Assembly (NCBI RefSeq): GCF_003471165.1
Contig: NZ_QRIL01000005.1
Coordinates: 80,467-144,466, forward strand
From: Ruminococcus sp. AM22-13
Lineage (GTDB): Bacteria; Bacillota; Clostridia; Lachnospirales; Lachnospiraceae
Direction: 5' to 3'
DNA: 64,000 nt
Positions 1 to 9,060 of the stretch are shown here, in pieces. How positions within the stretch are numbered: the first letter of the stretch is position 1; every line of letters begins with the position of its first letter. The translations under genes were made by a program, and so were the position numbers. The notes beneath the pieces are model-generated. The model was not told where the DNA came from, did not search any database, and saw only the letters and a program-made list of their open reading frames with translations.

Positions 1-726
1 GAGAACCTTGATATAAGTTCCCTTCATACCGGAAGACCTGGATTCAATCACACCAGCACTTTCAAATTTTCTCAATGCATTTACAATTACAGATCTGGTG
101 ATTCCCACGCGGTCAGCAATCTTACTTGCAACCAGGATTCCTTCATCTCCGTCGAGTTCATCGAAGATATGAATGATTGCTTCCAACTCTGAGAAGGATA
201 ATGTATTAAATGCAGATTTCACAACCTGCTGTTTTCTGTCTTCTTCTGCATTCTCTTCGTGAACTGCACGCATCATCTCCAGACCAACTACAGTTGTACC
301 ATATTCACTGACAATAATGTCTTCAATATCATACGGTCTGTCATAGCGGTACATAAATACTGTACCTAATCTTTCTCCTGCGATATCTATCGGATTGATG
401 ATTCCCTGATAGCTGCTTGACACATGCTCAAAGCCCAGTGTCTGAAGATTCACATTCTCTTTTGTTGACAATACACCTAAAAATCGCTCGTTCAATAATG
501 AATCCACATATCCGCCAACTTTATCCTCAATCAGCTCGGTAATCTCTTCTACGCCCGGACATAAACTGACGCCCAGAACCTTTCCCTTTTTGCTGAGAAC
601 CAGGATATTGGAACTCAGAGTTTCCATCAGAACCTGGCAGATATCATTAAATACGACTTTACTGGAACTGCTGTTATGCAGAAGTTTGTTGATTTTTCTT
701 GTTTTGTCCAGCAACTGAACGCTCAT
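1..726 (-). CDS. codY: GTP-sensing transcriptional repressor CodY (3' end outside window)
   Basis: Global regulator that binds DNA when loaded with GTP and branched-chain amino acids and represses amino-acid and carbon overflow genes. The 242 codons visible begin MSVQLLDKTRKINKLL and show the N-terminal GAF ligand domain, then a linker, then a C-terminal winged helix (SELEAIIHIFDEL... and IADRVGITRSVIVNALRKFE). The family is about 260 residues, so roughly 15-20 residues are missing off the left edge. The start at 726 has AAAGGAGG a few bases upstream. It lies downstream of topA in the same direction, but a terminator and its own promoter separate the two. Identification is firm from the helix-turn-helix and N-terminus. 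Confidence 0.95.
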   Translation of the reverse strand, partial: MSVQLLDKTRKINKLLHNSSSSKVVFNDICQVLMETLSSNILVLSKKGKVLGVSLCPGVEEITELIEDKVGGYVDSLLNERFLGVLSTKENVNLQTLGFEHVSSSYQGIINPIDIAGERLGTVFMYRYDRPYDIEDIIVSEYGTTVVGLEMMRAVHEENAEEDRKQQVVKSAFNTLSFSELEAIIHIFDELDGDEGILVASKIADRVGITRSVIVNALRKFESAGVIESRSSGMKGTYIKVL

Positions 727-901
727 ATAGTCCTCCTTTCGCCTTGCATATATCTGAATTCTTTTCTGTTTATCTTTCACTCATCTTAATAATATATGAA
801 CAGAAACCTTTTCTGACACTATTTAAGCAATGAACAGTATCTTCACTCTGTTCTGAAAGAAGATTCAGACATACCCGGTCAATAACTTTACTCGTACTTT
901 A

Positions 902-930
902 ATACTACACGTTTCGCAGATAAATTACAA
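902..930 (-). promoter_or_regulatory. Promoter of codY
   Basis: On the minus strand TTGTAA (925-930) and TAGTAT (902-907) are separated by 17 bases, pointing toward codY with a leader of about 170 nt. Sequence match only. Confidence 0.55.
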
Positions 931-961
931 GACAAATTTTATAATTTTTTTATTTATTTTT

Positions 962-976
962 GCTTTTCTGAAAATA
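962..976. promoter_or_regulatory. Candidate CodY box upstream of codY
   Basis: GCTTTTCTGAAAATA matches 12 of 15 positions of the CodY-box consensus AATTTTCWGAAAATT, with an unbroken core TTTTCTGAAAAT. It lies about 30 bp upstream of the codY -35 element, compatible with autoregulation. The region is AT-rich, so a chance match cannot be excluded. Confidence 0.45.
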
Positions 977-1089
977 GATTCCTTTTGCAAATATTATTCA
1001 ATAAATATGGTGTTATTTCGGAATACAGTTTTTCTCAAAACCGGATTATTATTTATTACACTGTATGTATATTACAAACATATTTTATG

Positions 1090-1130
1090 ACAAAAAAATA
1101 CAGGAAAAGTATCATTCTCTTCCTGTATTT
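1090..1130 (-). terminator. Terminator of topA
   Basis: Minus-strand stem AAATACAGGAA / TTCCTGTATTT (1096-1106 with 1120-1130) followed by a run of seven T. It closes the transcript that ends with topA. Confidence 0.75.
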
Positions 1131-1194
1131 ATACTATCTTTTATATTTTCATCTACGAAGATTTTCTAAGCATGTTTAAAAATGCATTCTACTT

Positions 1195-3261
1195 CTATTT
1201 TTCTTCCTTCGTCTCTACATATCCACATGTTTCCTGGCTGCAGACAAGCTTATTCCCCTTTTCCACCATATAGCTTCCACATTTTGGGCATTTCTTTGCG
1301 GATGGCTTCTGCCAGGACATAAAATCGCATTCCGGATTATCTTCACATCCGTAATATTTACGTCCTTTCTTGGTTTTCTTAAGAACAAGCTCCTTGCCAC
1401 ATTTCGGGCATGGAACACCAATCTTCTCGAAATATGGCTTTGTATTTCTACACTCCGGGAAGCCCGGGCATGCAAGAAATCGTCCATGTGGACCATATTT
1501 GATAACCATGTTTCTGCCACAGTTATCACAGACTACATCTGTGACTTCATCCTGAATGTCAACTTTCTCCAGTTCTTCCTCTGCTGCATCGACATCTCTC
1601 TTCAGATCCGGGTAGAAATTGCTGACTACTGTTTTCCATTTAACAGTACCTGCTGCCACACAGTCCAGAAGCCCTTCCATAGTTGCTGTGAAATTCACAT
1701 CCACAATACTCGGGAATGCCTGCTTCATGATGTTGTTGACAACCTCACCAAGCTCTGTAACATATAGATTCTTCTGTTCTTTAGCCACATAGCGGCGGCT
1801 GATAATTGTTGTAATGGTCGGCGCATAGGTACTTGGACGTCCGATTCCCAATTCTTCCATCGTTTTAACCAGGGACGCCTCTGTGTAATGTGCCGGCGGC
1901 TGTGTGAAATGCTGCTCTGGTTTCAGTTCCCTGAGTGTGAGCTTCATGCCTTTTTCAAGGCTCTGATTCAGTACATTTCCTTTTTTCTGATCTTCTTCAT
2001 CTGTGTATACAGACATAAATCCGTCAAACACGATTTTGGATGCAGACACTGTAAAGATATATTCATCTGCCCCGATTTTTACGGAAGTCGTCTCATACTT
2101 CGCCGGTGCCATTCTGCTCGCCGCAAATCTTCTCCAGATAAGCTGATACAGTCTGAACTGATCTCTGGACAGAGATTCCTTTAATACAGCCGGTGTACGG
2201 CTGATATCTGTAGGACGGATCGCCTCATGGGCATCCTGGATCTTCTGTCCTTTTTTCACTGTTTTCTCTGACTGGGAAACATAATTCTCGCCATACTGTT
2301 CAGTGATATATTCTCTTGCCGCAGCATCTGCTTCCTCAGAAATTCGGGTAGAATCTGTACGCAGGTAGGAAATCACACCAACGGTACCATTTCCTTTAAT
2401 ATCGATTCCTTCATATAACTGCTGTGCCAGACGCATCGTCTTCTGTGTAGAAAAGTTTAATGTCTTGGCAGCTTCCTGCTGTAAGGTACTTGTGGTAAAT
2501 GGCAGAGGTGCATTTTTGATTCGCTCGCCTTTCTTTACCTCAGTAATCTCATACTCTTTATTCTTTAAAGAAGCCAGAAGCTCATCCATTTCCTGCTTGT
2601 TATGGATACTCATTTTCTTATCTGTACCGTAGAATTTAGCCTGAAGCGGTTTCTTTTCGCCCTTTACCTGAAATTCTCCGTCAAGACTCCAGTATTCTTC
2701 CGGAATAAATGCGTTGATCTCATCCTCTCTGTCACAGATGATACGCAATGCAACAGACTGTACACGTCCCGCACTTAAACCTCTCTTGACTTTCGCCCAG
2801 AGCAGAGGGCTGATACTGTAACCAACCATACGGTCAAGCATACGTCTTGCCTGCTGTGCGTCTACCAGATCCATATCCAGTTCTCTTGCCTGTTTAATGG
2901 ATGACTTTACAGCTGTTTTTGTGATCTCATTGAAAGTAATTCTGTGCATCTTCTTCGGGTCTTCTTTTAAGGCCTGCATCAGATGCCAGGAAATAGCCTC
3001 TCCCTCGCGGTCAGGGTCGGTTGCCAGATAAATCTTATCTGCCTTCTTGGCAGACTTGCGAAGCTTGGCAAGCAGTTCTCCCTTTCCACGTATTGTTATA
3101 TATTTCGGTTCAAAATCATGCTCTACGTCAATTCCAAACTGGCTCTTGGGAAAATCGCGAACATGTCCGTTTGAAGCTTCCACATCGTAATTCGCGCCAA
3201 GAAACTTCTTAATTGTTTTCACTTTTGCAGGTGATTCCACTATCACCAGATATTTCGCCAT
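1195..3261 (-). CDS. topA: DNA topoisomerase I
   Basis: Type IA topoisomerase that relaxes negative supercoils through a transient 5'-phosphotyrosine link. The N-terminal TOPRIM domain (residues 1-120) has the acidic motif TDPDREGEAI near 81-90; the catalytic tyrosine is Y299 in VISYLRTDS. Three C-terminal zinc-finger repeats with CxxC pairs occupy about 585-688 (CDNCG...CPGFPEC, CPKCG...CEDNPEC, CPKCG...CSQETC). The 688-residue length is normal. The order yifB-like, dprA, topA, codY in one direction is a common clostridial arrangement. Confidence 0.98.
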   Translation of the reverse strand: MAKYLVIVESPAKVKTIKKFLGANYDVEASNGHVRDFPKSQFGIDVEHDFEPKYITIRGKGELLAKLRKSAKKADKIYLATDPDREGEAISWHLMQALKEDPKKMHRITFNEITKTAVKSSIKQARELDMDLVDAQQARRMLDRMVGYSISPLLWAKVKRGLSAGRVQSVALRIICDREDEINAFIPEEYWSLDGEFQVKGEKKPLQAKFYGTDKKMSIHNKQEMDELLASLKNKEYEITEVKKGERIKNAPLPFTTSTLQQEAAKTLNFSTQKTMRLAQQLYEGIDIKGNGTVGVISYLRTDSTRISEEADAAAREYITEQYGENYVSQSEKTVKKGQKIQDAHEAIRPTDISRTPAVLKESLSRDQFRLYQLIWRRFAASRMAPAKYETTSVKIGADEYIFTVSASKIVFDGFMSVYTDEEDQKKGNVLNQSLEKGMKLTLRELKPEQHFTQPPAHYTEASLVKTMEELGIGRPSTYAPTITTIISRRYVAKEQKNLYVTELGEVVNNIMKQAFPSIVDVNFTATMEGLLDCVAAGTVKWKTVVSNFYPDLKRDVDAAEEELEKVDIQDEVTDVVCDNCGRNMVIKYGPHGRFLACPGFPECRNTKPYFEKIGVPCPKCGKELVLKKTKKGRKYYGCEDNPECDFMSWQKPSAKKCPKCGSYMVEKGNKLVCSQETCGYVETKEEK

Positions 3262-3393
3262 GCTATCTCTCCTAGTCGTAATCTGTTACTGTTCACTATA
3301 GCAATTCTATAAGCGTCCAATAACGCCAAATTCATTCTTTTCACAGCTTATTATTAACCAGATAACGGATTTTTCCCAATCCGGCTAATTCAC

Positions 3394-3443
3394 GTTACTG
3401 TTCACTCCGTTCTCAGCAACAGAAATGGCGCATGAACAATAAC
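3394..3443. mobile_element. 50-bp inverted-repeat element, longer variant of the GTTACTG family
   Basis: Begins GTTACTGTTCACTCC and ends TGAACAATAAC, so its ends are inverted repeats. It lies directly after the dprA stop codon. The flanking octamers (taattcac and ttaactgc) do not match, so this copy looks old or rearranged. See 7403, 19520, 42840, 53632, 61973 and 62798 for relatives. Confidence 0.55.
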
Positions 3444-4415
3444 TTAACTGCATCTTACATAGTAATGTCTCCCGCTTTCTCTTATGAGTCCCTGCAGTGT
3501 CAGCTCCACCAGACAGTTGCTTACCTGTGCCGGCGAAAAGCCTGTTTTTCTTACTATGTAATCGGGGTTTTTTGGTCGTAAATCGAGACAACTATACACC
3601 AAATTCAAATCACTTGCAAGTCCTAAGTTGTTTTTTTCGTCTGTTTGCAAGGCTTTCTCTGCACCGATTCCAAGTTCTTCCAGTATGATTTCCGGGCAGT
3701 AGGCAATTCCTGCGCCATCGTAGATCAGCTTATGGCATCCTCTGCTAAGTGTATCTGTAACAGCACCTGGGATGGCATAGACCATTTTTCCCTGTTCCAG
3801 TGCAAAACCTGCTGTAATCAGAGAGCCACTGTTTTCTTTTGCCTCTACCACCAGAACTGCATCTGACAGGGCACTGATGATGCGGTTACGCGCCGGAAAA
3901 TGCCAGGATACAGGTTCCGAACCCAACGGACATTCACTGATAATCCCGCCATTTTCCCAGAGAATTCTCTCGTAAAGTTTTTTGTTTGTTTTCGGATAAC
4001 ACACGTCAACTCCACTTCCCAGCACCGCAAATGTAGGCATTTTCCCTTCCAGGGCTCCTTTATGCCCTTCTGAATCAATCCCAAGAGCCATGCCGCTGAT
4101 GATCTGTACTCCTGCCTGACTTAGTTCCTTCGCATAACGGAAAGCCTGGATTCTGCCGTATGGGCTGCACATTCTCGCTCCGATTACTGCTACGGTTATC
4201 TTGTCGGGATCAGGCATTCTCCCCTTTACATATAGCTTTGCGGGCATGGAGGGATACTGCATCATTTTTTTCGGATACTCCAGACTTGTTTTTGTGATAC
4301 ATCGGATCTGATCCATGGAATTTCCCAACACCTGATTTCTCTTTCTGTTATTTTTTTCCCAATCTATGCTTTCCGAACTTTCTGAATCGAATTTTTCTAC
4401 CTCAGTTCTTTCCAT
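3444..4415 (-). CDS. dprA: DNA-processing protein DprA
   Basis: Loads RecA on single-stranded DNA taken up by transformation. The Rossmann-like core is evident from GARMCSPYG, the GMALGIDSEGH segment, GSGVDVCYPKTN and FPARNRIISALSDAVLVVEA. A C-terminal winged-helix-like domain (about 260-323) closes the protein. At 323 residues it has only a short N-terminal leader and no clear SAM domain. Start at 4415 has GAGG eight bases upstream. It follows the yifB-like gene by about 20 bp, so the two are probably co-transcribed; both belong to the competence/DNA-uptake gene set, but no DNA-uptake machine is present in this window. Confidence 0.95.
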   Translation of the reverse strand: MERTEVEKFDSESSESIDWEKNNRKRNQVLGNSMDQIRCITKTSLEYPKKMMQYPSMPAKLYVKGRMPDPDKITVAVIGARMCSPYGRIQAFRYAKELSQAGVQIISGMALGIDSEGHKGALEGKMPTFAVLGSGVDVCYPKTNKKLYERILWENGGIISECPLGSEPVSWHFPARNRIISALSDAVLVVEAKENSGSLITAGFALEQGKMVYAIPGAVTDTLSRGCHKLIYDGAGIAYCPEIILEELGIGAEKALQTDEKNNLGLASDLNLVYSCLDLRPKNPDYIVRKTGFSPAQVSNCLVELTLQGLIRESGRHYYVRCS

Positions 4416-4435
4416 ATAAAATACCTCGCAGACTT

Positions 4436-5965
4436 TTATTTTATGACAAAATCTTTATCAAATGCTCTGTAAGAGAGTGCCTCTCCGATATGATGGCCGG
4501 AAATGATTTCTTCTTCCTCCATATCGGCAATCGTTCTGGCTACTTTCAAAATTCTGTGATAGGATCTGGCACTGAATGCAATTCTCTCAAACGCTCTCGC
4601 AAGCAGCTTTGATGCACTGTCCGTAAGAGGGCAGTATTTATCGATCAGACTGCTTCTCAGCTGTCCGTTGAAACTTATCTTCTCGTCTTTATAACGTTCT
4701 TCCTGGATTTTCTGTACTTTTTCTACTCTTTTCCTGATAATTGTAGATGTTTCCCCTTTCTTTCCACAGTGAAGCTGTGCAAAAGAAACCGGCGGTACTT
4801 CTGTGCTGATGTCGATCCTGTCCAGGAGCGGGCGGCTGATTTTGCCCATATAATGTGAAATTTCTCCCGACGTACAGGTGCATCGGTTCAAATCCGGATA
4901 ATATCCGCAGGGACAGGGATTCATCGCGGCACATAGCATAAAATCCGCCGGAAAACTATATGTACCGCTTGCCCTGGCAATCTGAATCACCTTGTCTTCC
5001 AGTGGCTGGCGCAGAAGTTCCAGACTTGCCCTGGAAAATTCAGGCATTTCATCCAGAAAAAGCACACCTTTATGCGCCAGCGTAATCTCACCGGGACGCG
5101 GATTGCGTCCCCCTCCTGCTATTGCCTGTGGCGTACTCGTATGGTGGGGACTTCTAAATGGTCTTTCATTCATCAAAGGATTTTCTCTGGATAAAAGCCC
5201 CGCAATACTGTAAATTCTGGTAAGTTCCAGTTTTTCTTCAAATCCCAGACCTGGCATGATCGTAGGAAGTCTTCTGGCAAGCATCGTCTTGCCTGTCCCT
5301 GGCGGTCCAATCAGAAGCATGTTATGGAATCCACTTACTGCAATCTCTGCTGCCCTTTTTGCGCCTTCCTGCCCTTCAATATCTGAGAAATCCATTCCTT
5401 TATCCGTATTTCTTGCAGAAATATCCTCCTGGATTTCCATTTTCAGATATGGTTCCGGATTCTGGATGCATTCGATCAGTTCCTTCAGATTCTTTACCCC
5501 TGCTACCGGCACATCCTTGATCAGTCTTCCTTCTTTCAGATTCTCATAAGGAACTACGCAGAATCGGCATCCAAGACTTCTCGCACACAATACCATGGGG
5601 AGGATTCCCGAAATGCCATGAATCTCTCCGTCCAGTCCGATCTCGCCTGCCATCATGACTCCATTGACATCCCGCGAACTTATGATTTCAAAAGCAGCCA
5701 ATACTGCGGCCGCGACCGGAACATCAAAGCCGGCACCTTCTTTCTTCATATCCGCAGGTGCGAAATTAACAGTGATTCTCTTTGGTGGAAACTGATAGCC
5801 GTTATTCTTAAGTGCTGTACGTACTCTGTCCTGGGCTTCTTTTACCTGAGCGGATGGAAATCCTACCATTATAAAGGAAGGAAGTCCGTTACTTACATCT
5901 GCTTCAACCTGGACAGGACATACTTCTACCCCTAAAATTGCAGCTGATAATACACTTGCAAACAA
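4436..5965 (-). CDS. YifB/ComM-type Mg-chelatase-like AAA+ ATPase
   Basis: Member of the family that includes ComM, a helicase that aids branch migration during transformation. It has an N-terminal Lon-protease-like S5 domain (from FASVLSAAILGVEV), a central AAA+ module with Walker A GPPGTGKTML and Walker B GVLFLDEMPEF, a cysteine cluster NPCPCGYYPDLNRCTC, and a C-terminal Mg-chelatase-like lid. I place the start at the TTG at 5965 because AAAGGAG sits five bases upstream; an in-frame ATG at 6013 lacks a ribosome site and would add 16 non-conserved residues. It heads the yifB-dprA pair. Confidence 0.92.
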   Translation of the reverse strand: MFASVLSAAILGVEVCPVQVEADVSNGLPSFIMVGFPSAQVKEAQDRVRTALKNNGYQFPPKRITVNFAPADMKKEGAGFDVPVAAAVLAAFEIISSRDVNGVMMAGEIGLDGEIHGISGILPMVLCARSLGCRFCVVPYENLKEGRLIKDVPVAGVKNLKELIECIQNPEPYLKMEIQEDISARNTDKGMDFSDIEGQEGAKRAAEIAVSGFHNMLLIGPPGTGKTMLARRLPTIMPGLGFEEKLELTRIYSIAGLLSRENPLMNERPFRSPHHTSTPQAIAGGGRNPRPGEITLAHKGVLFLDEMPEFSRASLELLRQPLEDKVIQIARASGTYSFPADFMLCAAMNPCPCGYYPDLNRCTCTSGEISHYMGKISRPLLDRIDISTEVPPVSFAQLHCGKKGETSTIIRKRVEKVQKIQEERYKDEKISFNGQLRSSLIDKYCPLTDSASKLLARAFERIAFSARSYHRILKVARTIADMEEEEIISGHHIGEALSYRAFDKDFVIK

Positions 5966-6013
5966 ATTTTCTCCTTTCCAGATGCATAAATCTCCCCGAT
6001 GTGATTTATACAT

Positions 6014-6389
6014 ATCATATATCTATACATATCCATACTGAATAATTGCTCTGCTTATTACTGTCTATTGTAGTTCATAACGATTGCAAGACACCGAATA
6101 GACAAAAACATGTAACAGAAGCAAAGTTTTATCTTATTCGGCTAAATATTGCTTTTTTTACTTTATGGGATTACCATAACCTGAACGGTCATGTATTATT
6201 TCAGAAATCAGAATTGAATAAAGATATTTTTATTATAGTCCATTTTGCTCCATTTTGCAAGAGTGCAATTTGTTCTGTTTTATACTTTTTTATATCAGAG
6301 CATGTTTGAAAAAAATTTTCTGCAAGATGTGTGTCACAATTTGCGGGATGATTTTTTAAACACTCTCCATAGGGAAGGAGGTACCCCAC
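6014..6389. other. Gap between the yifB-like gene and the XRE gene
   Basis: Divergent intergenic region, AT-rich. It contains the small palindrome TTGCAAGAGTGCAA near 6257-6270 and AATTTTCTGCAAGAT at 6314-6328, which matches 12 of 15 positions of the CodY-box consensus. No gene is convincing. Confidence 0.5.
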
Positions 6390-6605
6390 ATGAAATTTCA
6401 GCGTATTCAGGATTTACGCACAGATGCTGATCTGTCCCAGAAACAGCTTAGCGAAATTCTTCACATCAGCCAGCGTTCCTATTCACACTATGAAACCGGA
6501 TCACGTAACATTCCTGTCGAAATGTTGATCAGACTGGCAAATTATTATGACATAAGTGTTGACTATCTGGTAGGGCGCACTGACAAAAAAGAGATGAATA
6601 AATAA
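6390..6605 (+). CDS. Small XRE-family transcriptional regulator
   Basis: A 71-residue protein that is almost entirely a Cro/CI-type helix-turn-helix: LSQKQLSEILHISQRSYSHYETGSRNIPVEMLIRLA fits the five-helix fold, and DYYDISVDYLVGRT-like endings (here YYDISVDYLVGR) are typical. GGAAGGAGG lies just before the start. It has no ligand or dimerisation domain and no toxin partner nearby. Target genes cannot be inferred; it may act on its own promoter, where small palindromes are present. Confidence 0.88.
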   Translation: MKFQRIQDLRTDADLSQKQLSEILHISQRSYSHYETGSRNIPVEMLIRLANYYDISVDYLVGRTDKKEMNK

Positions 6606-6611
6606 AAAGCA

Positions 6612-6652
6612 AAAAGGATTCCTGTAACTTCTGATGTTACCTGAATCCTTTT
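6612..6652. terminator. Bidirectional terminator between XRE and the 6722 gene
   Basis: Stem AAAAGGATTC / GAATCCTTTT (6612-6621 with 6643-6652) with A-run on one side and T-run on the other, suited to ending both converging genes. Confidence 0.75.
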
Positions 6653-6721
6653 GTTTTTCTTTTGCTTTTTCATGACTGTAGATCATATTCACAGTCAATA
6701 TTTTTCTTATGTAGCTTCCCA

Positions 6722-7318
6722 TTATCCTCTGATCATAACACCATCTACGGAAGGGTGAACTTTAGCGCCTTCCGCTTTCGTTTTTGTTTTAATCTTCACA
6801 TACAGAATCCCGTTATCAAAAGTGAAATAGCCTTTTGCTACATTTCCCAGGGAATCTGTAAAGGAAAATCTTGACGCATTTCCCGCTACGGATTTCTTTA
6901 CCGTAGCTTCACAGGTGGCTGTTTTTTTCTTATTTGTCTGCGAATAAGTAAATGTAACCGACTTCTGGCTTAGTTTCGTAATCTCGATCACAACCCTGCC
7001 ATTCTTACTGTGCCAGCTTCCCAGATAATCATCCGGGTCAAAAACATAGGCTCTTTCCAGCACAGGTGTCGGCGTTACCGTAGGAATTGGTGTCGGAATC
7101 GGGGTTGGCGTAGCTGCCGGTGTAGGTGTTACAGTTGGAACACTTTCCAGTGCCGCGATTGCTTCTGCCTTGCGCTGCTGCCTGTCCTCATTCTCCCGCT
7201 GACGAATCAACAGAATGCCTGCAAATATAAGCAGGACAAACAGGATAATCACAAATATCAGAAGCTTCTTAAGCCTTCTTTTCTTTTTGTTCCTTTTCTG
7301 ATTGTTTACTACCGGCAA
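6722..7318 (-). CDS. Membrane-anchored protein with Pro/Thr linker, unknown function
   Basis: Family not recognised. The 198 residues show a basic N-terminus (NQKRNKKKRRLKK), one membrane segment at about 19-41, a Pro/Thr-rich linker at about 60-87 (repeats of TPTP, PTPIPT), then a C-terminal domain (about 90-198) rich in alternating hydrophobic residues, starting DDYLGSWHSKNGRVVIEI, that resembles a small beta-barrel. The layout suggests an extracellular domain displayed on the membrane. The start is TTG at 7318 with AGGAGA eight bases upstream. Confidence 0.75.
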   Translation of the reverse strand: MPVVNNQKRNKKKRRLKKLLIFVIILFVLLIFAGILLIRQRENEDRQQRKAEAIAALESVPTVTPTPAATPTPIPTPIPTVTPTPVLERAYVFDPDDYLGSWHSKNGRVVIEITKLSQKSVTFTYSQTNKKKTATCEATVKKSVAGNASRFSFTDSLGNVAKGYFTFDNGILYVKIKTKTKAEGAKVHPSVDGVMIRG

Positions 7319-7402
7319 ATTCTACGTCTCCTCTTTTTTGTACTTCTATATCGTATTTACTTTCTATCTACATTTCCAGTTATCATTCTATGCAGAAATA
7401 TT

Positions 7403-7429
7403 GTAACTATTCAATACCTTCACAGTTAC
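7403..7429. mobile_element. 27-bp inverted-repeat element with perfect 8-bp target duplication
   Basis: Starts GTAACTATTCA and ends CAGTTAC; it matches the family sequence at about 20 of 27 positions. It is bracketed by perfect direct repeats GAAATATT (7395-7402 and 7430-7437). The right repeat runs into the stop codon of the PurF-like gene. Confidence 0.7.
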
Positions 7430-7435
7430 GAAATA

Positions 7436-8851
7436 TTATTCTTTTCCATCCCAGCAATAAGTACAGAGTTTGCATGGAGAGATTCCGATAGAAGCCTTCA
7501 GATCGTCAAGTCTGTGGAATTTCAGGGATGTAAAGTTCAGTTCCTTACGGATCTCTTCCAACATTTCTTTGTAATTAGTTGAATTCGGATCTGCGTAGTC
7601 TGCCAGTATCCTATCACTGACATTCTCTCCCTCACGTTTCGCGATCACACGTCTTGTGATCAGATCCATCTCTGATTTGGAACGTGAGAAGTTCAGATAT
7701 TTACATCCATACAGAAGCGGCGGGCATGCAGGACGGATATGTACTTCCTTTGCACCATTTCTGTAAAGGAATTCTGTTGTTTCTCTTAACTGTGTTCCAC
7801 GTACGATAGAATCATCGATCATAAGAAGGCTCTTATCTTTGATCAGACGGTGTACCGGAATCAGTTTCATTCTGGCAATCAGATTTCTCTGGCTCTGCTG
7901 AGTAGGCATGAAAGATCTCGGCCAGGTTGGTGTATATTTAATAAACGGGCGGGCAAAAGGTACGCCTGACTGGTTCGCATATCCGATGGCATGTGCAATA
8001 CCAGAATCCGGAACTCCGGCTACGATATCCGGGTTTACTTCGCCTTTGTCACGTTTTGCCAGCATATCACCACAGTGATAACGCATTTCTTCTACATTAA
8101 CGCCTTCATAAGTTGAAGTCGGATATCCGTAATATACCCACAGGAAAGAACAGATACGCATCTCTTCGCCAGGCTTCTGCAGAGTTTCCACTCCATCCGG
8201 AGTCACTGCAACGATCTCGCCAGGTCCCAGTTCTTTCAGGTCTTCATATCCTAAATTCAGATATGCAAAACTTTCAAAGGATACACAGCAGGCATCTTCT
8301 TTCTTGCCTATGATCAACGGAGTTCTTCCCAGACGGTCACGTGCTGCCAGCAATCCCTTAGGTGTCAGGATCAACATCGTCATAGAACCTTCGATTACTT
8401 CCTGCGCATAACGAATTCCTTCGATCATGTTATCCTTCTGGTTGATCAGGGCAGCTACCATTTCTGTAGGGTTGACACTTCCACCGCTCATTTCCAGGAA
8501 ATGTGTACATCCATTCTTGAAACAGGTTGCGATCAGTTCATCCATGTTGTTGATCTTTCCAACTGTAGTGATTGCAAAATTTCCCAGATGGGAACGTACC
8601 AGCAACGGCTGTGGCTCATTATCTGAAATACATCCGATTCCTAAATTTCCTTCCATCTCACCGATATCACCGTCAAACTTTGTTCTGAATGGTGCATTCT
8701 CGATATTATGGATCACACGGTCGAAGCCACGTTTCGAATCATATACTGCCATACCGCCTCTGCGTGTTCCCAGATGGGAATGATAATCAATTCCGAAGAA
8801 AAGGTCCAGAACGCAGCTGGACTTTGATGCTACTCCAAAAATTCCACCCAT
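7436..8851 (-). CDS. PurF-like amidophosphoribosyltransferase lacking glutaminase residues
   Basis: Family: PurF transfers ammonia from glutamine to PRPP in the first step of purine synthesis. Here the phosphoribosyltransferase half is intact, with PRPP loop LLMIDDSIVRGTQ (about 342-354), and the cysteines expected for an iron-sulfur cluster are present (C234, C383, and C460/C463/C466). The N-terminal half keeps the Ntn fold (LGTRRGGMAVYD) but the catalytic Cys after the initiator Met is Gly (MGGIFGV), the RYxT arginine region reads IGCISDNEPQP, and the HNG oxyanion motif reads TVGKINN. Glutamine hydrolysis is therefore unlikely; it may use free ammonia or be regulatory. It stands alone, with no pur genes beside it. 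Confidence 0.88.
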   Translation of the reverse strand: MGGIFGVASKSSCVLDLFFGIDYHSHLGTRRGGMAVYDSKRGFDRVIHNIENAPFRTKFDGDIGEMEGNLGIGCISDNEPQPLLVRSHLGNFAITTVGKINNMDELIATCFKNGCTHFLEMSGGSVNPTEMVAALINQKDNMIEGIRYAQEVIEGSMTMLILTPKGLLAARDRLGRTPLIIGKKEDACCVSFESFAYLNLGYEDLKELGPGEIVAVTPDGVETLQKPGEEMRICSFLWVYYGYPTSTYEGVNVEEMRYHCGDMLAKRDKGEVNPDIVAGVPDSGIAHAIGYANQSGVPFARPFIKYTPTWPRSFMPTQQSQRNLIARMKLIPVHRLIKDKSLLMIDDSIVRGTQLRETTEFLYRNGAKEVHIRPACPPLLYGCKYLNFSRSKSEMDLITRRVIAKREGENVSDRILADYADPNSTNYKEMLEEIRKELNFTSLKFHRLDDLKASIGISPCKLCTYCWDGKE

Positions 8852-8943
8852 TATCGTATTCTCCTTTTGTCCATCATCTCAGGGCATATCTGCCCGCCTC
8901 ATAATATTTTTTTATCGTTACTGTTTATCACACAACACTACTC

Positions 8944-8972
8944 ATTATATAGAACACAATTTTATAAGTAAA
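8944..8972 (-). promoter_or_regulatory. Promoter of the PurF-like gene
   Basis: Minus-strand TTTACT (8967-8972) and TATAAT (8944-8949) with a 17-base spacer, giving a leader of about 85 nt that contains a GGGCA/TGCCC hairpin near 8883-8896. Confidence 0.5.
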
Positions 8973-9060
8973 GAGTTTTATCGCCTGTAAAACCAACCTC
9001 TTTTTGGCGTTTGCTTACAAATTTTGGATATTTTTATTCTAAAATCTATCCGCCTGGTTC

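Larger units (their letters stand above)
727..1194. other. Gap between codY and topA
   Basis: This stretch holds the codY leader and promoter, the CodY-like box and the topA terminator. The short rightward reading frame at 985-1179 has no ribosome site and low-complexity content; I see no gene. Confidence 0.7.

Noticed and set aside
985..1179. 64-residue frame in the codY-topA gap
   Set aside because: Low complexity, no ribosome site, overlaps the topA terminator.
3285..3296. GTTACTGTTCAC as another element copy
   Set aside because: Only the left end is present; no matching right end within 60 bp and no flanking duplication.
8917..8943. GTTACTGTTTATCAC as another element copy
   Set aside because: Right end does not match and the flanking octamers differ; it overlaps the leader of the PurF-like gene.
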